From positions 3,865 to 11,238 of the forward strand of contig DKCF01000007.1 of NCBI GenBank assembly GCA_002451435.1: DNA of 7,374 nucleotides, given 5' to 3'. Of this stretch, positions 1 to 6,158 are shown piece by piece (positions within the stretch are counted from its first letter, which is position 1; the number at the start of each line of letters is the position of its first letter). Both the position numbers and the translations under genes were made by a program. Source of the stretch: Bifidobacterium sp. UBA6881. Its GTDB lineage: Bacteria; Actinomycetota; Actinomycetes; Actinomycetales; Bifidobacteriaceae. The notes below the pieces were generated by a model. It did not search any database. It worked only from the letters and a program-made list of their open reading frames with translations, and was not told the origin of the DNA.

Positions 1-30
1 CTATGTGCATGGTAGGCCGTTTCGTGAAAA

Positions 31-69
31 ACGGGTCCGCGATGCGCCTGACGCGTATCGCGGACCCGT
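31..69 (-). terminator. Intrinsic terminator closing the nadE-side minus-strand block
   Basis: Two perfect 13-base complementary arms, 31-43 and 57-69, flank a 13-base loop. Read on the minus strand, the stem is followed directly by a run of five T (positions 31 down to 27), the classic layout of a Rho-independent terminator. On the plus strand there is no T run after the stem, so the signal is directional. It lies about 110 bases beyond the nadE stop codon and probably ends the nadE transcript. Confidence 0.75.
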
Positions 70-133
70 GGAAATCCGATTCGACGGCGTTCGGCGGGGC
101 GCCGCCGCGGTGCCACGCCTTCACCCGCCCCGC

Positions 134-170
134 GCCGTGGCCGCACGTGGGATCAAAGCGCGGCCACGGC
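134..170 (-). terminator. GC-rich hairpin just after nadE, possible first terminator
   Basis: Perfect 11-base arms (134-144 and 160-170, GCCGTGGCCGC and its complement) enclose a 15-base loop. The stem begins 12 bases past the nadE stop codon on the minus strand. No T run follows, so on its own it may pause polymerase or protect the 3' end of the mRNA rather than terminate. Together with the T-tailed hairpin at 31-69 it forms a two-hairpin 3' end. The rest of 1-182 shows no gene. Confidence 0.45.
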
Positions 171-182
171 ATCAATCCCGTT

Positions 183-1880
183 CTACTCGCGGAACGCGTT
201 GGTGACCGGCAGACGGCGGTCGCGGCCGAACGCCAGCGCCGTCACCTTCGGGCCCAGCGGGTACTGGCGGCGCTTCCATTCGGCGCGGTCCACCAGACGC
301 ATGACCGTGTCGACGGTTTTCTCGTCGAAACCGTCGGCGAGCAGATCGGCTCTGCCATGCGCGTGTTCGATGTACATCGCCAGCACTTGGTCGAGCAGGG
401 CGTATTCGGGAAGCGAATCCGAATCCTTCTGTCCCGGGCGCAATTCGGCGGACGGCGCCTTCTCGATGGAGTTCACCGGGATCATCACGCCATCGGGCAG
501 CGGGACGCCCGCGCTCCCCTGCTCGTTGCCGACGATATGCAGTCCGCCGATGCCCATCCCCGCGGCAGCGGCCTTGTTGCGCCAGCGTGAGATCTCCCAT
601 ACGCGGGTCTTGAGCAGGTCCTTGATCGGCGCGTAGCCGCCGACCGCGTCGCCGTAGATCGTGGAGTAGCCGCATGCCAGTTCCGACTTGTTGCCGGTCG
701 CCACGGCCAGCAGCCCCTTCGAGTTCGAGTACGCCATGACGATCACGCCACGGATGCGCGCCTGCAGGTTCTCCGCGGCCACGCCTTCCAGCTCCAGCTG
801 CCCCTGGAACGCGTTGAACAGCGGTTCGATCGGCTGGATGTCGTAGTGGGCGCCGATGTTGCGCGCCAGATCGGCCGCGTCGTCCTTGGAGCCGTCGGAC
901 GAGTACATGCTCGGCATGGAGATGCCATGCACGTTCTCGCCGCCGACCGCGTCGGCGGCCATGGCCGCGACGAGCGCGGAGTCGATGCCGCCAGACAATC
1001 CCAGGCATACGCCGCGGAAACGGTTCTTGGCCATGTAGTCCTTCAGTCCGAGCACGCACGCGGTGTATACCTCCTCGTCCGGATCGGGCTTGGCCGCGAT
1101 CGTCGAGGCCTTTTGGCGCGCGGAGACGGTGTCCAGGTCGAAGAAGCTCAGGTCCTCCATGAACATCGGCGAGCGTTCCAGCAGCGTTCCGTCGGCGTCG
1201 ACGACGAAGCTGCCACCGTCGAAGACCAGATCGTCCTGGCCGCCCACCTGGTTGACGTAGACCAGCGGCGCGTCCACTTCGGCCGCGCGGCGTACCGCGA
1301 GGTCGAGGCGCGTGTCGGTCTTGCCTTCCTCGTATGGCGAGCCGTTCATGGTGAGCAGCAGGTCGATGTTCTCCTTGGCGAGTTCGGCCACCGGGCCGCC
1401 GTCCTGCCAGATGTCCTCGCAGATGGCCACGCCGATGCGGGCGCCGTCCACGTCGAGGACGACGGATTTGTCGCCGGGGCTGAAGATGCGGAATTCGTCG
1501 AAGACGCCGTAGTTCGGCAGGAAGTGCTTGTCGTATCCGGCCCATACCACGCCGTCGTGCAATACGACGAGGCGGTTGCGTGGTTTGGAGGTCTCCCGGT
1601 CGGTGCCCACGGTGCCGACCGCCACGTACAGGTCGCCGAGCCCGTCGGCCTCCAGTTCGGTGGCGAGCCAGTTGGCCTTGTCCCATGCGGCTTTGCGGAA
1701 GGTGGCGCGCAGGGCGAGGTCCTCGATCGGGTATCCGGTCAGGGTCATTTCGGGGAACACGACGACCTGGGCGCCGTGTTTCGCGGCGAGGTGCGTGTAG
1801 CGCATGACCTTGTCGGCGTTGTCGTTGAGATTGCCTACGCAGGTGTCGATTTGGGCGAGTGCGAAACGAATGTCTGTCAT
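183..1880 (-). CDS. nadE: Glutamine-dependent NAD+ synthetase
   Basis: This cytosolic enzyme makes the last step of NAD+ biosynthesis: deamido-NAD+ is adenylated with ATP and then amidated with ammonia released from glutamine. The 565-residue product has the two expected halves. Residues 1 to about 255 are a nitrilase-type glutaminase with the Glu-Lys-Cys triad visible as E44 (VFPEMTLTGYP), K118 (GYDKHFLPNYG) and C154 (VAICEDIW). Residues about 270-565 are the synthetase, with the ATP P-loop SGGIDS at 296-301, TGNKSE near 396 and PSAELRPGQKDSDSLPEY near 476. The ATG at 1880 follows TGGAGACC, a suitable GGAG ribosome binding site. Length and motifs are complete. Between SRWRN (431-435) and the IPV at 467-469 there is a Gly/Ala-rich stretch longer than I expect for the family. 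Its own promoter is not obvious; it lies 109 bases downstream of the amidohydrolase gene on the same strand. Confidence 0.96.
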   Translation of the reverse strand: MTDIRFALAQIDTCVGNLNDNADKVMRYTHLAAKHGAQVVVFPEMTLTGYPIEDLALRATFRKAAWDKANWLATELEADGLGDLYVAVGTVGTDRETSKPRNRLVVLHDGVVWAGYDKHFLPNYGVFDEFRIFSPGDKSVVLDVDGARIGVAICEDIWQDGGPVAELAKENIDLLLTMNGSPYEEGKTDTRLDLAVRRAAEVDAPLVYVNQVGGQDDLVFDGGSFVVDADGTLLERSPMFMEDLSFFDLDTVSARQKASTIAAKPDPDEEVYTACVLGLKDYMAKNRFRGVCLGLSGGIDSALVAAMAADAVGGENVHGISMPSMYSSDGSKDDAADLARNIGAHYDIQPIEPLFNAFQGQLELEGVAAENLQARIRGVIVMAYSNSKGLLAVATGNKSELACGYSTIYGDAVGGYAPIKDLLKTRVWEISRWRNKAAAAGMGIGGLHIVGNEQGSAGVPLPDGVMIPVNSIEKAPSAELRPGQKDSDSLPEYALLDQVLAMYIEHAHGRADLLADGFDEKTVDTVMRLVDRAEWKRRQYPLGPKVTALAFGRDRRLPVTNAFRE

Positions 1881-1935
1881 GGTCTCCAGCTTAGTGCGGG
1901 TATTGGTCGTGGTCCTTGTGGTTGGGTTGTGGCCG

Positions 1936-1986
1936 GGTTCCGCGATCGCGGTTCGCGGAACCGCGGATCCGGAATCGCGAACCGCG
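1936..1986 (-). repeat. Cluster of overlapping inverted repeats between amidohydrolase gene and nadE
   Basis: Several mutually exclusive stems can form here. GGTTCCGCG (1936-1944) pairs with 1954-1962. CGCGGTTC (1947-1954) pairs with 1958-1965 around a three-base loop. CGCGGTTCGCG (1947-1957) pairs exactly with 1976-1986. The cluster starts four bases after the amidohydrolase stop codon on the minus strand. It may be that gene's transcription terminator or a 3'-end stabilising structure. No T run follows, so it is not a canonical intrinsic terminator. The remainder of the gap, 1881-1935, is C/A-rich on the minus strand with no clear promoter. Confidence 0.5.
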
Positions 1987-1989
1987 CTC

Positions 1990-3159
1990 TCACGCGAGTT
2001 CGTTCAGCACCGTCAACGCCGCGTTCGCGTAGAATTCCACGCCGGTCTGCAGCGATTCATCGAGTCCGACGAAATGCGGGCTGTGCCAGTCCGGGCATCC
2101 TTCCTCGCCGTTGGAGCCGATGAAGGCGAACACGGGCAGGGTGACCGGCATGAATTCGCAGAAGTCCTCGCCCGCCATGGAGGGGTGGATGGGTTCGAGC
2201 TGCGCGTATTCGCGCACGTTGTTCGCGACGATCTTGGACAGATCAGTGTCGGAGACGAGCGGATCCTGGAAATCGTCCCAGTCGATGTCGGCGGTGATGC
2301 CGTAGCCGGCGGCGATGGAGTTGACCTGGTCCTTGAAGCGGCGGCCCACGAGTTCGCCATCCGACTTGTGGAAGTAGCGCACGGTGCCTTGGAAGCTGGC
2401 CTTGTCGGGCACGACGTTCCACACGTGCCCGCCGTGCAGCTCGGTGATGGACAGCACCAGCGGATGGAACGGCGACACGTTGCGGCTCACGATGGTCTGC
2501 AGGGCGAGGACCATCGTGGCGAGCGCCTCGATCGGGCCGGTTCCCTTGTGGGGATATCCGGCATGCGATCCGGTGGCGTGCAGGGTGACGTGGAATTTCA
2601 CGCAGCCCGCCATCATGGGTTCCGGCCCGACGGCGATCTGCCCGGGCGCGTAGTTGGGGTTGTTGTGCGCGCCGATCGCGGCGGACACGTCGGCCAGAAG
2701 ACCGGCGTCGACCATCGACTTCGCTCCGAGACCGGTCTCCTCGCTGGGCTGGAACAGCAGTTTGATGGAGCCCTTGATGCGCTTGCGGTGCTTGGCGAGC
2801 CAGAACGCCGCGCCCAGCAGATACGACATATGCAAATCATGCCCGCAGCCATGCATCACGCCATCGTTGACGGACGAGAATTCGAGACCGGTGTCCTCCT
2901 GGATCGGCAGACCGTCGATGTCCGCGCGCAACGCGATGCGGGGGCCGGGCTGTTCGCCGCGAATCAACGCCACCACGCCGGTCTCCAAAGGATTGTTGAG
3001 GATCTCGATGCCGTGCGCCCGAAGGAGCTTCTCGATGTACGCGCTCGTCTCGTACTCCTTGAAACTGCGCTCGGGGTGCGCGTGCAGCCAATGCCGGATC
3101 CCGATGATTTCCGGCGTGATCTCGATGTTTTCACTCATAGCTGACGATTGTAGGCGCAT
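1990..3159 (-). CDS. M20-family metal-dependent amidohydrolase (M20D type)
   Basis: This cytosolic hydrolase probably removes an acyl or aminoacyl group from an amide-linked amino acid; the family includes N-acyl-amino-acid, hippurate, IAA-conjugate and N-acetyl-diaminopimelate hydrolases. The true substrate cannot be read from sequence. The 389-residue product has HWLHAHPE near 23, the metal-site motif MHGCGHDLH (102-110), SEETG (139-143), IGAHNNP (162-168) and SPHF (360-363). These give likely ligands C105, H107, E141, H165 and H362. The lid-domain motif GSHAGYPH (197-204) and MAGEDF (328-333) are also present. I chose the ATG at 3159 because GGAG (3170-3167) lies seven bases upstream. The ATG at 3138 (MSENIEITPE) also fits the family N-terminus but has no ribosome binding site. 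Starts further upstream read through the divergent promoter region and are unlikely. It is divergent from the HAD gene and upstream of nadE on the same strand. Confidence 0.9.
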   Translation of the reverse strand: MRLQSSAMSENIEITPEIIGIRHWLHAHPERSFKEYETSAYIEKLLRAHGIEILNNPLETGVVALIRGEQPGPRIALRADIDGLPIQEDTGLEFSSVNDGVMHGCGHDLHMSYLLGAAFWLAKHRKRIKGSIKLLFQPSEETGLGAKSMVDAGLLADVSAAIGAHNNPNYAPGQIAVGPEPMMAGCVKFHVTLHATGSHAGYPHKGTGPIEALATMVLALQTIVSRNVSPFHPLVLSITELHGGHVWNVVPDKASFQGTVRYFHKSDGELVGRRFKDQVNSIAAGYGITADIDWDDFQDPLVSDTDLSKIVANNVREYAQLEPIHPSMAGEDFCEFMPVTLPVFAFIGSNGEEGCPDWHSPHFVGLDESLQTGVEFYANAALTVLNELA

Positions 3160-3166
3160 CAACGCG

Positions 3167-3170
3167 CTCC
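3167..3170 (-). promoter_or_regulatory. Ribosome binding site deciding the amidohydrolase start
   Basis: Read on the minus strand, this is GGAG, seven bases before the ATG at 3159. The alternative ATG at 3138 has no purine-rich site in front of it, so this motif favours the start seven residues upstream. Confidence 0.55.
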
Positions 3171-3244
3171 ACACACCCCACGTCCGAGATTCACCGCGTC
3201 TTCCCCGCATGCGCGGCAACGATGCGCATGAAACGCCTGTAAAC

Positions 3245-3262
3245 TTGGGAACGAAATCCCAA
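3245..3262. promoter_or_regulatory. Dyad TTGGGA-N6-TCCCAA in the divergent intergenic region
   Basis: A perfect six-base dyad with a six-base spacer sits 52 bases before the HAD gene start. It immediately follows TAAACT (3240-3245), which could serve as a weak -10 box for that gene. The placement and symmetry suit a repressor site overlapping the transcription start. The binding protein is unknown, and a six-base dyad can occur by chance. I see no good -35 box upstream. Confidence 0.3.
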
Positions 3263-3314
3263 CACTCCAATCATGGAGACCACGAACCGACACCACGCGG
3301 AAAGACGAGAACAC

Positions 3315-4127
3315 ATGGATGTCACGCACGCCCCGGCAATCAAAGCCGCCTTCTTCGACATCGACGGCACCCTGACCAGCTTCACGACGCACGAGGTGCC
3401 GGAATCGACCATCGAAGCGCTGCGCGCGCTACGCCGCAACGGCATCAAGATCTTCATCTGCTCCGGGCGCGCGCCCTCGTACATGGGCGTGGTGCTCGAC
3501 ACCGTCCCCGTCGCATTCGACGGCATAGTCGGACTCAACGGCCAATACTGCACCACCGACGACGGACTCGACTACCAACACCCCATCGACCAGACCGACG
3601 TGGAACGCATCACCGACTGGCTCGACAAGCATCCGGACGTAATCGCCAACTACGCGGAAAGCGCCTACGGCTACTTCAACCGCACCAACGAAACCATGGA
3701 ACGCACATGGAAAAGCCTCGGCAAAACCGCGCCGAAAATCGACATCCACGAACCACACGAACGCATCGCCGACCACCGCACCTTCCAAATCAGCCCCTAC
3801 GTCGACGAACGAACGGAACAGGAAATCGTCGAGCTCTGCGCCAACGTGCGCGGCGTACGCTGGCACCCCGCGTTCACCGACCTCATCCCCGCCGACGGCG
3901 GCAAGGCGGCCGGCATGCAGGTCATGCTCGACCACTATGGATGGAACCGCAACGACACGATCGCATTCGGCGACGGCGGCAACGACGTCGACATGCTGCG
4001 CTTCGCCGGAATCGGCATCGCCATGGGCAACGCCACCGAAGAACCCAAAAACGCCGCCGACTACACCACCGACACCGTCGACGACAACGGCATCGCGAAC
4101 GCACTACGACATTTCGGCATCATCTGA
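3315..4127 (+). CDS. HAD-superfamily phosphatase, Cof type
   Basis: This is a cytosolic haloacid-dehalogenase-like hydrolase of the Cof/YidA kind, which typically dephosphorylates sugar phosphates, nucleotides or cofactor intermediates; its own substrate is unknown. All four HAD motifs are present in the 270-residue product. Motif I is FFDIDGTLT, with nucleophile D15 and acid D17. Motif II is CSGR, with S50. Motif III is a lysine in DGGKAAGM, K197. Motif IV is GDGGNDVDM, with D220 and D224. A large cap lies between motifs II and III (about 80-190), the C2 arrangement of this family. I start at the ATG at 3315 because the earlier in-frame ATG at 3273 has no ribosome binding site and adds a charged, unrelated 14-residue stretch; GGAAAG lies 10 bases before 3315. 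It appears to be a single-gene unit, divergent from the amidohydrolase gene and 203 bases ahead of metQ. Confidence 0.9.
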   Translation: MDVTHAPAIKAAFFDIDGTLTSFTTHEVPESTIEALRALRRNGIKIFICSGRAPSYMGVVLDTVPVAFDGIVGLNGQYCTTDDGLDYQHPIDQTDVERITDWLDKHPDVIANYAESAYGYFNRTNETMERTWKSLGKTAPKIDIHEPHERIADHRTFQISPYVDERTEQEIVELCANVRGVRWHPAFTDLIPADGGKAAGMQVMLDHYGWNRNDTIAFGDGGNDVDMLRFAGIGIAMGNATEEPKNAADYTTDTVDDNGIANALRHFGII

Positions 4128-4210
4128 CCACGCAAAACACCACCAACCGTAAAAAATCCCAAACCGCATCTTCCACAACAGCACGAAAACCAACCCCCAT
4201 CGCACCACCT
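4128..4210 (+). promoter_or_regulatory. C-rich, G-poor stretch, possible Rho-dependent termination region
   Basis: In these 83 bases I count 37 C and only 6 G, with the rest mostly A. There is no stable hairpin with a T run downstream of the HAD stop codon. A C-rich, G-poor, unstructured RNA is the usual character of a Rho loading (rut) region, so this could end HAD transcription before the metQ promoter. This is an inference from composition alone. Confidence 0.3.
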
Positions 4211-4264
4211 ATAAATAATTCCGATAATCAACCGCCGTGTTGCGCACGGCAAATCCTCTATATT
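4209..4264 (+). promoter_or_regulatory. Putative metQNI promoter region
   Basis: This is the most AT-rich part of the gap, with several -10-like hexamers: TATAAA (4210-4215), GATAAT (4223-4228) and TATATT (4259-4264). None has a convincing TTGACA-like box at 16-18 bases. TATATT is the best placed, because it would start RNA near 4271, giving a leader of about 60 bases that opens with the hairpin at 4276-4300. Which of them is used cannot be settled from sequence. Confidence 0.4.
4234..4250. promoter_or_regulatory. Palindrome GCCGTGTTGCGCACGGC, candidate operator for metQNI
   Basis: Six-base arms (4234-4239 and 4245-4250) surround a five-base centre. The element ends eight bases before the TATATT -10 candidate, so it occupies the -35 region, a typical repressor position. 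It could instead be an RNA hairpin if transcription starts further upstream. It does not resemble the TAGAC-type McbR site known from Corynebacterium, and I cannot name its regulator. Confidence 0.35.
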
Positions 4265-4275
4265 GGTCAATCGTT

Positions 4276-4300
4276 GGCCTGCGGCATCGACCGACAGGCC
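4276..4300 (+). promoter_or_regulatory. Hairpin in the metQ 5' leader
   Basis: GGCCTG (4276-4281) pairs with CAGGCC (4295-4300). The stem continues inward with CGG/CCG past a single bulged A, and two G-U pairs could extend it outward (4274-4275 with 4301-4302). The loop is CATCGA. It lies just upstream of the metQ ribosome binding site, GAGAGGA at 4316-4322. It could stabilise the mRNA or affect translation. I do not recognise it as any known riboswitch class. Confidence 0.45.
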
Positions 4301-4330
4301 GGAAAGCGAAACTGAGAGAGGAACTCAACC

Positions 4331-5176
4331 ATGCGCAACAAGAAGATTCTCGGCGCACTGCTCGCCGTCACCGCGCTCGCATCCCTTGGCCTGTCCGGAT
4401 GCGGCGGCTCCAGCTCCAACACCGCCACCTCCAAGGAGGACGACAAGACCATCACCGTGGCCGCCACCCCGACCCCGCACGCGGAGATTCTGAACAAGGC
4501 CGTCAAGCCGATCCTCAAGAAGGACGGCTACAAGCTGGTCGTCAAGGAGTTCACCGACTATGTGCAGCCGAACACCGCCACCGAGGAAGGCGAGGTCGAC
4601 GCCAACTACTTCCAGCACAAGCCGTACCTCGACAACTTCAACAAGGAGAAGGGCACCCACCTGGTGTCCATCGAAGGCATCCACTTCGAGCCGTTCGGCC
4701 TGTACCCGGGCAAGACCAAGACCCTCGACGCGCTGCCCGACGGCGCGACCGTGGCCGTGCCGAACGACGCCACCAACGAGGCCCGCGCATTGCTGCTGCT
4801 GCAGGACGCCGGACTGATCAAGCTCAAGGACCCGAAGGACATCAACTCCACCACGAAGGACATCACCTCCAACCCGAAGAACCTGCAGTTCAAGGAGCTT
4901 GAGGCCGCCGTCGTGCCGACCGTGATCAAGGACGTCGACCTCGCGGCACTGAACGGCAACTATGCCATCCAGGCCGGCTTCGACCCGACCAAGGACACGC
5001 TGGCCACGGAAAAGGTCGGCGGTCTGGCGGCCAAGACCTACCAGAACATCCTGGTGGTCAAGGAAGGCAACGAGAACACCGCCAAGACCAAGGAGCTCAA
5101 GAAGGCCCTGCGTTCCGACAAGGTGCGCGATTACATCAAGAAGACCTACAAGGGCGCCGTGCTGCCGGTCTTCTGA
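4331..5176 (+). CDS. metQ: Methionine ABC transporter substrate-binding lipoprotein
   Basis: This NlpA/MetQ-family receptor captures methionine at the outer face of the membrane and delivers it to MetI-MetN. The 281-residue product starts MRNKK, followed by a hydrophobic signal segment (6-20) and the lipobox LSGC, with C24 as the lipidated residue. A Gly/Ser/Thr linker (25-35) follows the anchor. The mature domain begins TITVAATPTPHAEIL, the usual opening of this family. Further family hallmarks are the segment VDANYFQHKPYLDNFN (near 94), GLYPGKTKTLDALPDGATVAVPND (near 123) and the paired ALNGNYAIQAG region (near 207). Its length is normal for the family. The start is set by GAGAGGA about eight bases upstream. 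A strong terminator follows within 30 bases of the stop codon, separating it from metN. Assignment to methionine rests on the family and the metN/metI neighbours; some relatives carry other amino acids or dipeptides. Confidence 0.94.
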   Translation: MRNKKILGALLAVTALASLGLSGCGGSSSNTATSKEDDKTITVAATPTPHAEILNKAVKPILKKDGYKLVVKEFTDYVQPNTATEEGEVDANYFQHKPYLDNFNKEKGTHLVSIEGIHFEPFGLYPGKTKTLDALPDGATVAVPNDATNEARALLLLQDAGLIKLKDPKDINSTTKDITSNPKNLQFKELEAAVVPTVIKDVDLAALNGNYAIQAGFDPTKDTLATEKVGGLAAKTYQNILVVKEGNENTAKTKELKKALRSDKVRDYIKKTYKGAVLPVF

Positions 5177-5203
5177 TTCATATTCACGGCGACGCCTGAA
5201 TTC

Positions 5204-5244
5204 AATGCCGCAGGATAACATGCATGTCCTGCGGCATTTTTCTT
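5204..5244 (+). terminator. Intrinsic terminator inside the met operon, between metQ and metN
   Basis: Two perfect 12-base arms, AATGCCGCAGGA (5204-5215) and its complement (5227-5238), flank an 11-base loop, and TTTTTCTT follows from 5237. The loop with its closing base contains the palindrome ACATGCATGT (5218-5227). It lies 27 bases after the metQ stop codon. Only 40 bases separate the T run from the metN start, and I see no promoter there. The signal therefore probably acts as a partial terminator, letting some polymerase through to metNI. Confidence 0.85.
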
Positions 5245-5284
5245 CGCCACGACCATCGATACCGGAAGTAGGAGCGGACACAAT

Positions 5285-6157
5285 ATGATTCAAATCGAAC
5301 ATCTGCACAAAAGCTACGGCAGGGGTGCCGAGGCCCACGAGGTGCTGCACGACATCAACCTGACCATCGATTCGGGCGAGGTGTTCGGCATTCTCGGTTC
5401 CTCCGGAGCGGGAAAGTCCACGCTGGTGCGCTGCATCAACCTGTTGGAGCGCCCCACGTCCGGCAAGGTCCTCATCGACGGCCGAGACGTCACCGACGCG
5501 CAAGGCAAGGAACTCGCCGAGGTGCGCTCCGGAATCGGCATGATCTTCCAGAACTTCAGCCTGTTCCAGCAGCGCACCGTGCTGCGCAACGTCACCTTCC
5601 CGCTGGAGCTCAACCACACACCGAAGGCCAAGCGCGAGGAACGCGCCCGTTACCTGCTCGACCTAGTCGGCCTCAAGAACCTCGCCGACCGCTACCCCAG
5701 CCAGCTTTCCGGTGGCCAGCAGCAGCGTGTGGCAATCGCGCGGGCGCTGGCGAACAACCCGTCCATCATGCTGTGCGACGAGGCGACCAGCGCGCTCGAT
5801 TCGACGACCACCGCGCAGATCCTCGACCTGCTGCGCCGCATCAACCGCGAGCTCAACGTCACGCTGGTCATCATCACGCATTCGTTGTCGGTGGCGCGCA
5901 ACATCTGCGACCGCGTGGCCATGATCGACGGCGGGCAGATCGTGGAGCTCGGCGACACGGAGGAGCTGTTCGCCAATCCGCAGAGCGACATCCTGCGCAC
6001 GCTGATCGCCGACGCGGAGGTGTCGGACCACCGTCATGGACATGCCGGAGCCGCGACGGCGCAGCATGCCGGCGCGGCCGAATCCAACAATGCCGATCAT
6101 GACGCGAACCAGAGCAACGCCGCGCCCCAGGACGGCAACCAGCGAGAGGTGAAGTGA
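5285..6157 (+). CDS. metN: Methionine ABC transporter ATP-binding protein, short form
   Basis: This is the cytoplasmic ATPase subunit, which dimerises and drives methionine import through MetI. The 290-residue product has Walker A GSSGAGKST (38-46), Q-loop Q89 (MIFQNFSLF), signature LSGGQQQR (141-148), Walker B IMLCDEATSALD (161-172) and the switch histidine H199. The ATPase core ends near residue 246. What follows (247-290) is a low-complexity tail rich in Ala, Asn, Gln and His, with five histidines and the pentapeptide HAGAA twice (253-257, 261-265). E. coli MetN carries here a folded NIL domain of about 100 residues that binds methionine and inhibits transport; this protein has none. The ATG at 5285 is preceded by TAGGAG (5269-5274). 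The stop codon lies one base before the metI start, so the two genes are translationally linked. Confidence 0.93.
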   Translation: MIQIEHLHKSYGRGAEAHEVLHDINLTIDSGEVFGILGSSGAGKSTLVRCINLLERPTSGKVLIDGRDVTDAQGKELAEVRSGIGMIFQNFSLFQQRTVLRNVTFPLELNHTPKAKREERARYLLDLVGLKNLADRYPSQLSGGQQQRVAIARALANNPSIMLCDEATSALDSTTTAQILDLLRRINRELNVTLVIITHSLSVARNICDRVAMIDGGQIVELGDTEELFANPQSDILRTLIADAEVSDHRHGHAGAATAQHAGAAESNNADHDANQSNAAPQDGNQREVK

Positions 6158-6158
6158 T

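Noticed and set aside
846..2123. Long plus-strand open frame of 425 codons opposite nadE
   Set aside because: It lies antisense to nadE, whose catalytic motifs are complete, and runs past the nadE start into the gap. Its translation has no recognisable domain. Long antisense frames are expected in GC-rich genes.
3200..3216. CTTCCCCGCATGCGCGG, resembling part of a type I-E CRISPR repeat
   Set aside because: It occurs once, with no spacers, no second copy and no cas genes nearby. The resemblance is limited to the short GC stem.
3138..3270. Extended amidohydrolase N-terminus starting at 3270 (44 residues before MSENIEI)
   Set aside because: It has no ribosome binding site, the translation is unlike the family N-terminus, and it would cover the divergent promoter region.
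2654..4315. Plus-strand open frame of 553 codons spanning the amidohydrolase and HAD genes
   Set aside because: It is antisense to one gene and out of frame with the other. The later part is an Arg/His/Thr-rich shadow translation of the HAD coding sequence and has no ribosome binding site.
4311..4322. ACTGAGAGAGGA upstream of metQ, recalling the CTGAGA of TPP riboswitches
   Set aside because: None of the other conserved TPP riboswitch segments is present. The stretch is explained as the metQ ribosome binding site.
4325..5617. Minus-strand open frame of 430 codons across metQ and metN
   Set aside because: It is antisense to two well-supported genes, crosses the intergenic terminator and reads as a shadow translation without domain motifs.
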